Of a stretch of DNA of 64,000 nt, positions 44,901 to 59,900 are shown piece by piece. The stretch is from Vibrio gigantis (lineage in GTDB: Bacteria > Pseudomonadota > Gammaproteobacteria > Enterobacterales > Vibrionaceae). Below the pieces are notes generated by a model that saw nothing but the letters and a program-made list of their open reading frames with translations, ran no database searches and was not told where the DNA came from. The DNA is taken from positions 2,046,001 through 2,110,000 of the forward strand of contig NZ_AP025492.1 of the NCBI RefSeq assembly GCF_024347515.1. Direction: 5' to 3'. How positions within the stretch are numbered: position 1 is the first letter of the stretch; the number at the start of each line of letters is the position of its first letter. Position numbers and translations under genes: made by a program.

Positions 44901-47900
44901 ACATCACCTTCGAGATTGATAAACAAGGAGCCTTCAGCGAACATAAACTCTTGTTCACCCGTATCGGTTTGTACTAGTGACTCTTCAGGTTGGCTGCCAT
45001 AGGTAAATTTAGTGATTGTGGCGCCATCTGCACTTTGCGCAGGCATCACGTCAAAGACTGTTGTAGTCGGTGTTCCTGTGGTTGGCTCTGTTATGTTGAG
45101 CGCACCTGACTGCATCAGTTGGACATCATCAGTAATAGTGACAGTAAGCGGTTTAGACGCTGAAATATCACCATCGGTATCATCTGCATAAACAGAAAGA
45201 TCAAAGCTCAGATCGTTATTTCCTAAACCATCAACATGGTCTAAACGCTCAAGCAGAGTAAATGTGTATTGGCTCGGATTCGTGTCATCAAAGTCTAGAG
45301 TGAAGATAACTTTCTCAACACCCGAACCATCCGTCGTGAATGCGATGTAGTCGCCAGAATTTGCAGGGTCTTCGCGCAAACTCAATTCAAGACCATCCGA
45401 CTTCAACGCACCGTTGGTATTGAACAACCCTACTTCAACCACTATTTCAGCAATATCATCACTGCTTGCAAGTGAAGTAATGGTTTGAGTCATACTCACA
45501 GGGTTTACGCTAGGCGTAGAGCCATCCGCAAGTAAGCTTTCTGACAATGCCACACCCGGCACAACGTCAATTGCTGGCCCATCACCATCAACAATGGTGA
45601 GAGTGACTTTTGATGAGAAGATGTCGTTATCAAAATCTGAAGAGGTGAACACAATCGATTTAACAATGTCGCCCGCAGAGTGATCAAGGTTTCGATTTGG
45701 CTCGAACCTCACATCACCATCTAATGTCACAAACAGTGAGCCTTCCGTGAAAACAAATTCTTGTTCACCGCTGATGCTTTGATTCAGAGTAATTGCAGAG
45801 CCACCGTCGTACGTAAACTGCGTAATAGTCGCACCGTCTGCACTTGGTATGGGCATCACATCAACTGTAGCCGTTGTAGCAGTACCAGTATTAGGCTCAG
45901 TAATGGTCAGGAAGCCATCTTGCATTTGCTGGAGGTCATCTTCTATCGTAACCACCACATCGCGTTTCGTTGATTCAGAATCATCTGTATCAACGGCATA
46001 GATCGGTAAACGGAACGTGAGATCGTTGTAAAGCACGCCATCAAGATGATCGAGTGCCTCGATTAAGGTAAATGTAAACTGAGCTTTATTTGCACTATCA
46101 AAGCTAATGGTGAATACATCGGTAACGTTACCCATACCGTCATCGGTATAACCAATGTAGTCGCCTGTAGAAGCAGGATCTTCTTTTAGTTGCACAACAA
46201 GACCACTTGATTTCAACAGATCGCCAGGATTGAATTCGTTGGTCGCAATTCTAAAGTGACTAAAATCATCACTTCCTTCTGTATACGTAATTGTGTGAGT
46301 CGAACTGACCGGAGAACCAGTTGGTGTCGAGCCATCCGCTAGGTTAACTTCCGATAAGTTAACATCTGGAACCACGTCAATTACTGGATCGATGCCGTCT
46401 TTGATCGTCAAAGTGACATCTGCAGTATCTGTATCATTATCAAAGTCACCGGTGGTAACGACAATCGTTCTTACGATATCGCCAGATGAATGGTCTAGAT
46501 CTCGACTCGGCTCAAAACGAACCTCCCCTTCAATAGTGATGTACAGCAAGCCATCGGTTACGGTAAAGACTTGTTCTGTGGCGATGCTTGGGTCTAACGT
46601 TACAGCTGTACCACCATCGTAAGTAAACTGTGTCACTTTCGCACCATCAGCACTCTGCGTTGGCATAACATCAATGATTGGTGTCGTTGGTGGCGTACCC
46701 GATGCCAAATCAGCTAATGAAGGCTCCGTGATACTCAAGGTACCATCTTGAACGCCTTGTACGTCATCGGTGATGGCAACCGTCATTGGCGACATTGCAG
46801 AATCATCACCATCCGCATCAACCGCTAACACAGGGACATCGAAACTTAGTGTATTGTTTTGTAATCCATCTACATGATCTAACGCTTCAAGCAGTGTGAA
46901 CGTGTACTGCCCTAAATTGCTCGTCGAGAAGCTAATCGTGAAGACGTTGGTTTCTACGTTAGAACTGTCTTTAACGAAGCCAATATAATGACCAGAATTA
47001 GCTGGTTGCTCTTTTATTTCGACATCTAGGCCATTTGATTTCAAAGCCCCTGAAGTATTGAACTGCGTAGGGTCAATTCTGAAATGACTGACGTCGTCAC
47101 TACCTACAGTGTAAGTAATGGTTTGTGTCATCGTTACTGGGTTGCCCGTTGGGGCAGAGCCATCAGCCAGATCCACTTCAGATAACGTAATTCCAGGAAC
47201 AAGGTCGATTGTAGGAAGGTCACCATCAACAATCTTAAGTGTCACGGTCGATGTAACAATATCGCCATCGAGGTCAACAGACGTCACCTCAATAGATTTG
47301 GTAATATCACCGCCTGCATGGTTTTGATTACGCACAGGTTCGAAACGTATCTCACCTTCCGTCGTAATGAATACCGAGCCTTCCGTGAAGACAAACTCTT
47401 GTTCACCATTCACATTCAAATCAAGGCTTTCTGCAGTGTTACCATCGAAAACGAATGAAGTGACTTTGGCTCCATCTGCACTTTGGTTTGGCATCACATC
47501 AAAGGTATTTGATGTTTCAACACTTGATGCCGGCTCACGACTGGTGATTGTGCCGTCTTGCATCAATTGCACATCATCACCAATGGTTACGCCAAGCTGA
47601 GAGACTAGCGAGTCATCGCCATCACTATCAACCGCATACACAGGTAGATTAAAGCTTAAATCGTTGTTGCCGCGTGCATCTTGATGATCCAGAGCTTCGA
47701 TTAAGGTAAATGTATATTCGCCTAAGGTTCCGGAGTTAAAGTCCAGCGTAAATACTGTCGTCTCTACATTAGACGAGCTGGTCGTAAAACCAATGTACTG
47801 ACCAGAGCCTTGAGGGTCTTCACGCAGTTCGACTGCTAAACCATTCGATTTAAGTGCATCGTTAGTATTGAACTCGGTTGGTTCCAGACGGAAACGAACA

Positions 47901-50900
47901 ACATCGTCACTTTGGTGGGTAAAAGTAATCGTCTCCGTTTGACTCACCGCACCACCGCTTGGCGCAGAACCGTCCGTCAAATTCGTTTCAGAGAGCGTGA
48001 CACTTGGCACTGCATCAATGGTTGGAATATCACCATCGGTAATGGTAAGTGTGACTGTTGAAGTCACAGGATCGTTATCGAAGTCGCTTGAAGTCACTAC
48101 TATCGACTTCACGATATTTGCGCTAACTGAATGGTCAAGGTCGCGATTCGGTTCAAAGCGCAGCTGGCCTTGCAGAGTAATGAATAACTCACCTTCGGTG
48201 AAGCTAAACTGCTGCTCACCTACGATGCTTTGATCGAGTGTTTTGACAATACCACCAAAAGAAAACTCAGTGATCGTCGCACCATCAGCACTTTGGTTTG
48301 GCATCACATCAATGGTGTTAGTCGTGATTGTGCCGTCTGCAAGGTTTGGCTCAACGATATCTAACGTACCGTCTTGCATGATTTGAACATCATCACCGAT
48401 GGTTACATTAAGTTGAGACACCAAAGAATCATCGCCATCGCTATCTACCGCATAAACCGGCAGATCAAAGCTCAGATCGTTCTTATCCAAACCATCCGCA
48501 TGGTCTAGCGCTTCAAGCAAAGTAAAGGTGTATGCACCAAGAGTGGTAGTAGAGAAATTAATGGTGAACACTGGGATTTCAGCATTCGAGCCATCGGTAA
48601 TAAAACCGATATAAGTACCCGGATTAGCAGAGTCTTCTTTTATCTCAACCGCAAATCCATTCGATTTAAGTGCACCACCCACGTTGAACTCGGTTGGTTC
48701 AATACGGAAGCTGGTCACATCATCACTTTGATTGGTGAAGGAAATCGTCTCAGTCTGACTGACTGCGCTGCCACTCGGTGCAGAACCGTCACTAAGGTTG
48801 GTTTCAGACAAGGTAACGCTTGGCACGGCATCAATGGTTGGGATATCACCGTCAGTAATGGTCAGAGTAACCGTTGACGTCACCACATCATTATCTAAAT
48901 CGCTTGAAGTCACCACAATCGACTTCACGATGTCTTCACTCAGCATGTGGTCTAGATTACGGTTTGGTTCAAAGCGAACTTCACCTTGCAAGGTAATGAA
49001 CAATGAACCTTCAGCAAAGACAAACTTCTGCTCGCCCGTATCATTTTGGTCGAGTGTTATAGCCGTCCCGCCATCGTAGGTAAACTGAGTGATTGTCGCG
49101 CCATCGGCACTTTGGTTAGGCATCACATCAACAGTGGCTGTCGTCGGAGTACCCGCAGCCAAATCAGCAACCGTTGGCTCAATAATATCAAGCGCTTGGT
49201 TTTGCATGACCTGTACATCATCGCCGATGGTGACGTTAAGTTGAGACACCAGTGAGTCATCACCATCGCTATCAACGGCATAAACAGGAAGATCAAAAGT
49301 CAGATCATTCTTCGCTAAGCCATCTACATGGTCTAGTGCTTCAAGTAAGGTGAAGGTGTACTGGCCTAAATTAGTACCCGAGAAGCTAATCGTAAACACG
49401 TTAGTTTCAACATTCGGAGCCGTTGTCACAAAGCCGATGTAGCCATCCGGTGTGGTTGGGTCCGCTTTCAACTCAACCGCTAATCCGTTCGATTTCAAAG
49501 CACCACCAACATTAAACTCAGTCGGTTCAATGCGGAAACTCGTCACGTCATCACTTTGGTTAGTAAAGGTAATGGTTTGAGTTGAACTCACCGCACTGGC
49601 ATTCGGAGCTGAACCATCACTCAGATTCGTTTCTGACAGCGTAACGCTTGGCACTGTGTCAATGGTTGGGATATCGCCATCAGTAATGGTTAGCGTGACC
49701 GTTGAAGACACAAGATCGCTATCAGAATCACTGGAGGTTACGACTATCGACTTAACGATATCGCCACCAGTATGGTCAAGGTTACGACTTGGTTCGAAGC
49801 GAATATCACCTTGCAGAGTGATATACAATGACCCGTCAGCAACCACGAACTTTTGCTCACCCGTGTCATTTTGGTCAAGCGTTAATACCGCTCCACCATC
49901 GTAAGTAAACTGAGTAATGGTCGTGCCATCAGCGCCTTCTTCATCCAGCACATTAACCGTCGACGTTGTCGGTGTACCCGCTGCCAAATCTGCAACCGTT
50001 GGCTCTTCAATTGTGAGAGAGTCATTAACCATCACTTGAATATCATCAGTGATAGTCACGGCCAGTGGCGACATCACAGAGTCATCACCATCGCTATCAA
50101 CCGCGTAAACCGGCAAGTTGAATGTTAGATCGTTATTTCCTTGAATTGGTGTATGGTCAATCGCTTCCAGAAGCGTGAAGGTGTACTTACCCAAAGTGGT
50201 ACTGCTGAAATCGAGTGTAAATACCGTGGTTTCGACATTCGAAATATCAGTCGTAAAACCAATGTAATTGCCTGAACCTGTTGGCTCTTCTCGAATCTCA
50301 ATGATCAAACCATCGGACTTGAGCGCATTGTTAGTATTAAACTCACTTGGCTCTAAACGGAATTTCTCAACGTCATCACTTTGATTAGTGAAAGTGATGG
50401 TTTCCGTTTGGCTAACCGCACTACCACTTGGCAATGATCCATCAGCGAGATCCGCTTCTTTAAGTGATACACTCGGCACCGCATCAATAATCGGATTGTC
50501 ACCATCAGTAATGGTTAGCGTAATGGTTGAAGTTACCGGATCATTATCGAAGTCACTTGAAGTCACCACAATCGACTTCACGATGTCTTCGCTAACTGAA
50601 TGGTCTAGGTCGCGGTTCGGCTCAAAGCGTACTTCACCTTCAAGGGTGATAAACAGTTCACCTTCCGTGAAGCTAAACTGCTGTTCACCATTGTCATTTT
50701 GGTCAAGCGTTCGTAGCTGACCATCATAAGTAAACTGGGTGATAGTCGCGCCATCGGCACTTTGATTTGGCATCACATCAATGGTGTTAGTCGTGATTGT
50801 GCCGTCTGCAAGGTTTGGCTCGACGATATCTAACGTACCGTCTTGCATGATCTGAACATCATCACCGATCGTCACATTCAGTTGAGACACCAAAGAATCG

Positions 50901-53900
50901 TCACCATCGCTGTCTACCGCATAAACAGGCAGGTCGAAGCTCAGGTCGTTGTTATCTAAACCATCCACATGATCTAACGCTTCAATCAAGGTAAAGGTGT
51001 ATTCGCCTAGCGTGCTCGTAGAGAAGGCTATCGTGAACACTGGAACTTCAGTATTTGAACCATCGGTAATAAAACCAATGTAAGTACCCGGATTAGCCGA
51101 ATCTTCTTTTATCTCAACCGCAAAGCCATTCGATTTTAGTGCACCGCCGCCATTGAACTCCGTAGGCTCAATGCGGAAACTCGCTACATCATCACTTTGG
51201 TTTGTGAAAGTAATCGTCTCAGTCTGACTGACTGCGCCGCTGCTTGGCGCAGAGCCGTCCGTTAAGTTCGTTTCAGAGAGCGTGACACTTGGCACTGCAT
51301 CAATGGTTGGAATATCACCATCGGTAATGGTCAGAGTGACTGTTGACGTCACCACATCATTATCTAAATCGCTTGAGGTCACCACAATCGACTTCACGAT
51401 GTCTTCGCTAAGCGTGTGGTCTAGATTGCGATTTGGCTCGAAGCGAACTTCACCTTCAAGCGTGATGAACAACTCACCTTCTGTGAAGCTAAATTGCTGC
51501 TCGCCAGAGTCATTCTGATCAAGTGTTCGTAGTTGACCGTCATAAGTGAACTGAGTGATCGTCGCACCATCGGCACTCTGACTTGGCATCACATCGATGG
51601 TATTGGTTGTGATTGTGCCGTCTGCAAGATTTGGCTCAGTGATATCTAACGTACCACCTTGCATGATTTGGACATCATCACCAATGGTTACGTTTAATTG
51701 AGACACCAACGAGTCATCGCCATCGCTATCGACCGCGTAAACCGGTAAGTCGAAACTCAAATTATTATTTGCGAGGCCATCTACATGGTCTAACGCTTCA
51801 AGTAAGGTGAAGGTGTATTGGCCTAAATTGGTATCTGAAAAGCTAATCGTGAATACGTTGGTTTCGACGTTCGAACCATCCGTAACAAAACCGATGTAAC
51901 CGCCCGGTGTGGTTGGATCGGCCTTCAGTTCGACGGCCAAACCGTTGGATGTCAGAGCGCCGCCAAGATTGAACTCGGTTGGTTCAATTCGGAAGCCGGT
52001 AACTTCATCACTTTGAGTGGTGTAAGTAATGGTTTGGGTTGAGCTAACTGCACTCCCACTTGGCGCAGAGCCATCACTCAGATTGGTTTCCGACAAGTTC
52101 ACTGTTGGTACATTATCAATGGTTGGGATATCACCATCGGTAATGGTCAGCGTAACAGTTGAGGTCAATACATCGTTATCGGAGTCACTAGACGTCACCA
52201 CGATTGATTTCACGATGTCTTCGTTCAGTGTGTGGTCTAGATTACGATTAGGCTCAAAGCGCACTTCACCTTCAAGCGTGATAAACAACTCGCCTTCTGT
52301 GAAGCTAAACTGTTGCTCGCCATTATCATTTTGGTCCAGCGTTCGAAGTTGGCCATCATAAGTGAATTGAGTGATCGTTGCGCCATCGGCACTTTGATTT
52401 GGCATCACATCGGCAGTACCAGTTGTCACGGTACCATCTGCAAGATTCGGCTCAACGATATCTAACGTACCATCTTGCATGATTTGAACATCATCACCGA
52501 TGGTCACACTTAACGGCGACATCACTGAATCATCACCGTCACTGTCTACCGCATAAACGGGTAGATCAAAGCTGAGCTCGTTGTTACCTCGGGCATCTTG
52601 GTGGTCCAACGCCTCAAGCAAAGTGAAGGTATATTGACCTAATGTGGTACTAGAGAAACTCAGCGTAAATACCGTGGTTTCGACATTCGTCGCACTGGTC
52701 GTAAAACCAATGTAGTCACCCGACCCTGCCGGATCTTCACGTAACTCAACGGCTAAACCGTTCGATTTAAGATCATCGTTAGTATTGAACTCCGTTGGCT
52801 CAATACGGAAACGAACCACATCATCGCTTTGATTGGTGAACGTAATGGTTTGAGTCGAACTCACAGCGCTGCCACTTGGAGTAGAACCATCGCTCAGATT
52901 CGTTTCAGAAAGCGTAACACTTGGAATAACGTCAATCGTCGGATTATCACCATCAGTAATTGTCAGCGTAATGGTTGAAGTCACCGGATCGTTATCGAAG
53001 TCGCTTGAAGTCACGACAATCGATTTGACGATGTCTTCACTAACGGAATGGTCTAGATCGCGATTAGGTTCAAAGCGCACTTCACCTTCAAGGGTAATAA
53101 ACAGCTCACCTTCCGCGAAACTGAATTGCTGTTCGCCTGAAATGCTTTGATCCAGTGTGTTTACGACACCGTCATAAGTGAACTGAGTGATCTTCGCGCC
53201 ATCGGCACTTTGGTTCGGCATTACATCAATGGTATTGGTTGTTACGGTGCCATCAGCCAGATTTGGCTCGACGATATCTAGCGTGCCATCTTGCATGATT
53301 TGAACATCATCACCAATGGTCACATTCAGTTGAGATACCAATGAATCATCGCCATCGCTATCAACTGCGTATACTGGAAGATCAAAACTCAGGTCGTTCT
53401 TATCTAGGCCATCTGCATGGTCTAACGCTTCCAGTAAAGTAAAGGTGTATTCACCTAGCGTGGTTGCCGAGAAGCTAATGGTGAACACTGGGACTTCAGT
53501 GCTCGAACCATTGGTAATTAAGCCTATGTAAGTACCTGGATTCGCAGAGTCTTCTTTTACCTCAACCGCAAACCCATTCGATTTAAGTGCACCACCCACA
53601 TTGAACTCGGTTGGCTCAATACGGAAACTGGTTACATCATCACTTTGATTGGTGAAGGTAATCGTCTCTGTTTGACTTACAGCACTGCCGCTTGGTGTAG
53701 AACCATCGGCGAGATTCGTTTCAGACAAGGTAACACTTGGCACTGCATCAATGGTTGGAATATCACCATCAGTAATAGTCAGCGTCACTGTAGAAGTCAG
53801 TACGTCATTATCTGAATCGCTTGAAGTCACCACAATCGACTTGACGATGTCTTCGCTAAGCGTGTGGTCTAGATTGTGATTTGGCTCGAAGCGAACTTCA

Positions 53901-56900
53901 CCTTCAAGCGTGATGAACAACTCACCTTCTGTGAAGCTAAATTGCTGCTCGCCAGAGTCATTCTGATCAAGTGTTCGTAGTTGACCGTCATAAGTGAACT
54001 GAGTGATCGTCGCACCATCGGCACTCTGACTTGGCATCACATCGATGGTATTGGTTGTGATTGTGCCGTCTGCAAGATTTGGCTCAGTGATATCTAACGT
54101 ACCACCTTGCATGATTTGGACATCATCACCAATGGTTACGTTTAATTGAGACACCAACGAGTCATCGCCATCGCTATCGACCGCGTAAACCGGTAAGTCG
54201 AAACTCAAATTATTATTTGCGAGGCCATCTACATGGTCTAACGCTTCAAGTAAGGTGAAGGTGTATTGGCCTAAATTGGTATCTGAAAAGCTAATCGTGA
54301 ATACGTTGGTTTCGACGTTCGAACCATCCGTAACAAAACCGATGTAACCGCCCGGTGTGGTTGGATCGGCCTTCAGTTCGACGGCCAAACCGTTGGATGT
54401 CAGAGCGCCGCCAAGATTGAACTCGGTTGGTTCAATTCGGAAGCCGGTAACTTCATCACTTTGAGTGGTGTAAGTAATGGTTTGGGTTGAGCTAACTGCA
54501 CTCCCACTTGGCGCAGAGCCATCACTCAGATTGGTTTCCGACAAGTTCACTGTTGGTACATTATCAATGGTTGGGATATCACCATCGGTAATGGTCAGCG
54601 TAACAGTTGAGGTCAATACATCGTTATCGGAATCGCTAGACGTCACCACGATTGATTTCACGATATCTTCGTTCAGCGTGTGGTCTAGATTACGATTAGG
54701 CTCAAAGCGCACCTCACCTTGAAGCGTGATGAACAGCTCGCCTTCCGTAAAGCTAAACTGTTGCTCGCCATTGTCACTTTGGTCAAGTGTTCGAAGCTGG
54801 CCATCATAAGTAAATTGCGTCACCGTTGCGCCATCAGCACTTTGATTTGGCATCACATCGACAGTACCAGTTGTCACGGTACCATCTGCAAGATTCGGCT
54901 CAACGATATCTAACGTTCCATCTTGCATGATTTGAACATCATCGCCGATGGTGACGTTTAACGGAGACATCACTGAATCATCGCCGTCGCTATCTACCGC
55001 GTAAACGGGTAGATCAAAGCTGAGCTCGTTGTTACCTCGGGCATCTTGGTGATCCAACGCTTCAAGGAGTGTGAATGTATACTCACCCAATGACCCAGCA
55101 TTAAAGCTTAATGTGAATACTTGAGTCTCTACGTTCGTCGCACTGGTCGTAAAACCAATATAGTCACCCGACCCTTGTGGGTCTTCTCGCAACTCAACGG
55201 CTAAACCGTTCGATTTAAGATCATCGTTAGTATTGAACTCCGTTGGCTCAATACGGAAACGAACCACATCATCACTTTGGTTGGTGAACGTGATGATTTG
55301 AGTCGAGCTTACCGCGCTGCCGCTCGGAGCAGATCCATCAGCGAGATCCGCTTCTTTAAGTGATACACTCGGCACCGCATCAATAATCGGATTGTCACCA
55401 TCAGTAATGGTTAGCGTAATGGTTGAAGTTACCGGATCGTTATCGAAGTCGCTTGAAGTCACGACAATCGATTTGACGATGTCTTCACTAACGGAATGGT
55501 CTAGATCGCGATTAGGTTCAAAGCGAACTTCCCCTTCAAGGGTGATAAACAGTTCGCCTTCGGTGAAGCTGAATTGCTGTTCGCCTGAAATGCTTTGATC
55601 CAGTGTGTTTACGACACCGTCATAAGTGAACTGAATGATCGTTGCACCGTCGGCACTTTGGTTTGGCATCACATCAATGGTGTTAGTCGTCACTGTGCCG
55701 TCTGCCAGATTTGGCTCAACGATATCTAGCGTGCCATCTTGCATGATTTGAACATCATCACCGATGGTTACATTAAGTTGAGACACCAAAGAATCATCGC
55801 CATCGCTGTCTACCGCATAAACCGGAAGATCAAAGCTCAGATCATTGTTCGCTAGACCATCTGCATGGTCCAGTGCTTCCAATAAAGTAAAGGTGTATTC
55901 ACCAAGCGTGGTGGACGAGAAGCTAATCGTAAACACTGGAATTTCAGTATTTGAGCCATCAGTAATGAAACCAATGTAAGTACCTGGATTCGCCGAGTCT
56001 TCTTTTATCTCGACCACAAAACCATTCGATTTCAGAGCGCCACCCACATTGAACTCGGTTGGTTCAATGCGGAAACTGGTTACATCATCACTTTGATTAG
56101 TGAAGGTAATCGTCTCAGTTTGACTTACAGCACTGCCACTTGGTGTAGAACCATCGGCGAGATTCGTTTCAGACAAGGTAACGCTTGGCACGGCATCAAT
56201 GGTAGGGATATCACCATCAGTAATCGTCAGCGTCACTGTGGAAGTAAGTACGTCATTATCTAAATCGCTTGAGGTCACCACTATCGACTTCACTATGTCT
56301 TCGCTAGCCGTGTGGTCTAGATTACGGTTTGGTTCGAAGCGTACTTCACCTTCAAGAGTGATGAACAACTCACCTTCCGTGAAGCTAAATTGCTGCTCAC
56401 CATTGTCACTTTGGTCCAGTGTTCGAACTTGACCATCATAAGTGAACTGAATGATCGTCGCACCATCAGCACTTTGCTCTGGCATCACATCGATGGTGTT
56501 GGTTGTGATTGTGCCGTCTGCAAGATTTGGCTCAATAATATTAAGCGCTTGGTTTTGCATGACCTGTACATCATCACCGATGGTCACATTAAGTTGAGAC
56601 ACCAGTGAATCATCACCATCGCTATCAACGGCGTAAACCGGAAGGTCAAAGCTCAGATCATTCTTCGCTAAGCCATCTACATGATCCAACGCTTCAAGTA
56701 AGGTGAAGGTGTATTGGCCTAAATTGGTATCCGAGAAGCTAATCGTGAATACGTTGGTTTCAACGTTCGAACCATCCGTAACATAACCGATGTAACCACC
56801 CAGCGTGGTTGGGTCGGCCTTCAGTTCGACGGCCAAACCGTTAGATGTCAGAGCGCCACCAACATTGAACTCAGTTGGTTCAATACGGAAGCTGGTCACA

Positions 56901-59900
56901 TCATCACTTTGAGTGGTGTAAGTAATGGTTTGAGTTGAGCTAACCGTGCTACCACTTGGTGTAGAGCCATCACTCAGATTGGTTTCTGACAAGCTCACAG
57001 TTGGAATATTATCAATGGTTGGGATATCACCATCGGTAATGGTCAGTGTGACGATTGAGGTCAAAACATCGTTATCGGAATCGCTAGACGTCACTACGAT
57101 TGATTTCACGATATCTTCGCTCAGAGTGTGGTCTAGATTGCGATTGGGTTCAAAGCGTACTTCACCTTGAAGAGTGATGAACAGCTCTCCTTCCGTGAAG
57201 CTAAACTGTTGCTCGCCATTGTCATTTTGGTCAAGCGTTCGAAGCTGACCATCATAAGTAAATTGCGTCACCGTTGCGCCATCAGCACTTTGATTTAGCA
57301 TCACATCGAAAACAGCAGTCGTCGGTGTGCCTGCTGCTAAATCAGCGACCGTCGGCTCAGTAATATTAAGCGCACCGTCTTGCATGATTTGAACATCATC
57401 GCCGATGGTGACGTTTAACGGAGACATCAGTGAATCATCGCCGTCACTGTCTACTGCATACACGGGTAGATCAAAGTTGAGCTCGTTGTTACCTCGGGCA
57501 TCTTGGTGGTCCAACGCTTCAAGCAAAGTGAAGGTATATTGACCTAATGTAGTGCTAGAGAAACTCAACGTAAATACCGTGGTTTCGACGTTTGTCGCGC
57601 TGGTCGTAAAACCAATGTAGTCACCCGACCCTGCCGGATCTTCACGTAACTCAACGGCTAAACCGTTCGATTTAAGATCATCGTTAGTATTGAACTCCGT
57701 TGGCTCAATGCGGAAACGAACCACATCATCACTTTGGTTGGTGAACGTGATGGTTTGAGTCGAGCTTACCGCGCTGCCGCTCGGAGCAGATCCATCACTG
57801 AGATTTGTTTCAGAAAGCGTCACGCTCGGAATAGCATCGATCGTAGGATTATCACCATCAGTGATGGTAAGCGTTACGGTTGAAGTCAGAGAGTCATTAT
57901 CGAAGTCGCTTGAGGTAACAACAATCGATTTCACGATGTCTTCGCTCACCGAATGATCTAAATTTCGGTTCGGCTCAAAACGTACTTCCCCTTCAAGAGT
58001 GATATATAGCTTGCCTTCCGTGAAGCTGAATTGCTGCTCGCCGGTATCATTCTGATCAAGTGTTCGTAGTTGACCGTCATAAGTGAACTGAGTGATCGTC
58101 GCGCCATCGGCACTTTGGTTTGGCATCACATCAATGGTGTTAGTCGTCACTGTGCCGTCTGCAAGGTTTGGCTCAACGATATCTAACGTACCGTCTTGCA
58201 TGATTTGGACATCATCACCGATGGTCACATTCAGTTGAGACACCAATGAATCGTCACCATCCGTATCGACCGCATAAACAGGCAGATCGAAGCTCAGATC
58301 GTTATTATCTAAACCATCCACATGGTCTAGCGCTTCAAGCAGAGTAAAGGTGTATTCACCCAGCGTGCTCGTAGAGAAGGCTATCGTGAACACTAGAACT
58401 TCAGTATTTGAACCATCGGTAATAAAACCAATGTAAGTACCCGGATTAGCCGAATCTTCTTTTATCTCAACCGCAAAGCCATTCGATTTTAGTGCACCGC
58501 CGACATTGAACTCCGTAGGCTCAACACGGAAACTCGCCACATCATCGCTACCAGGAGTAAAGGTAATAGTATTGGTTGCGCTTACTACGCTTCCACTTGG
58601 TGCGGAACCATCGGCAAGATCTGTTTCAGATAAAGTGACAGGTGGAATCAGATCTATAGTTGGGTTCTGACCATCGATAATGCTCAGTTCAAGTGTTGAG
58701 GTATCAGTATCTCCATCGCCATCTTCAGCCAAAAATGAGAACTGTTTTACTATGGTTTCGCTGCTTGAGTGGTCGATATCACGAGCGACTTCAAAACTGA
58801 AATCACCGTTTAATGAGATAGTGACGACACCCTCAGTAAAACTGAAGGTTTGAGGAGCATCAGGTAGTAAGCTTTGATCTAATGAATAATCAACACCATC
58901 GTAGTTGAATGATTGAATTGTCGAACCATCCGCACCCTCGAAATTGAACAGGTTATACGAGACGACAGTATCACCAGCTAAAGTTGGTTCGGTAACAGAT
59001 TCAACCTTATCAATCAGTTCAACGACATCATCTTTAACGTTGATAAGAATCTGCGCGGCTTCTGGAGTACTTGAACCACTAGATAATGCCGATCTATCGC
59101 CATCTGCATCTACCGCATAGATAGGCAGTGCAAAGGTTAAAAGTGCGTCTTCAGCACCTTGATGCAACAGCTCTTCATAGAGCTTAAATTCATAGCTACC
59201 CAAAGATGGGTTATCAATTTTTACATCAAAAACCGTAATTCTTGCGCCATTGACCTCAACATAACCTTCGTAAGTTCTTACACCGTTGGTTTCATCAATC
59301 AGCTCAAGTAGCACAGACTTGCCATTTGAAACTAAGGTGCCACCAGTATTAAATTCCGCCGGTTCAAGTTCATAATGGTCAATGATGTCACTTTCAAAAA
59401 TGTCCGCGGTGATACTTCCGCTACCCGCTACGGGCGCGGTCCCCTCTTGAGAACCACCAACAATACCCGCTTCATCAACATCAATACTGTCAACATTAGT
59501 GATAACCGGGCTATCGCCATCAGTAATCTCAATGTTAATGTTATTAGTTACAACATCTTGGTCAAAGTCCGTAACCGAGATCGGCAGTGAAAAAGAAAGT
59601 GAATCAGTGCCGATCTGTTCGATCGGATTAAACTGCTCAAATTTATAAGTGCCATCGGTATCAAGTGAGATAGTGAGAACCACCTCGCCACGACCTTGGA
59701 TGGCCAGAGTAATCGTTGTTCCATCATCAGAAAGTCTGGCAAGCGTGTTTTGATTATCACTGAGCAATCCATCAAACTGATCCAGTGCACTTGCATCAAA
59801 TACGGCTGATTGCAGATTATCACTACCAATATTGGAGAACGTTCCTTCGATTGCCGCGCTGCTAGTTTCAACGTTAGTGATATTCACACTTTCAGCAGAC

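Noticed and set aside
44000..58700. The regular spacing of the repeats as a CRISPR array or satellite DNA
   Set aside because: The units are about 815 bp, keep one open frame and code for related protein domains.
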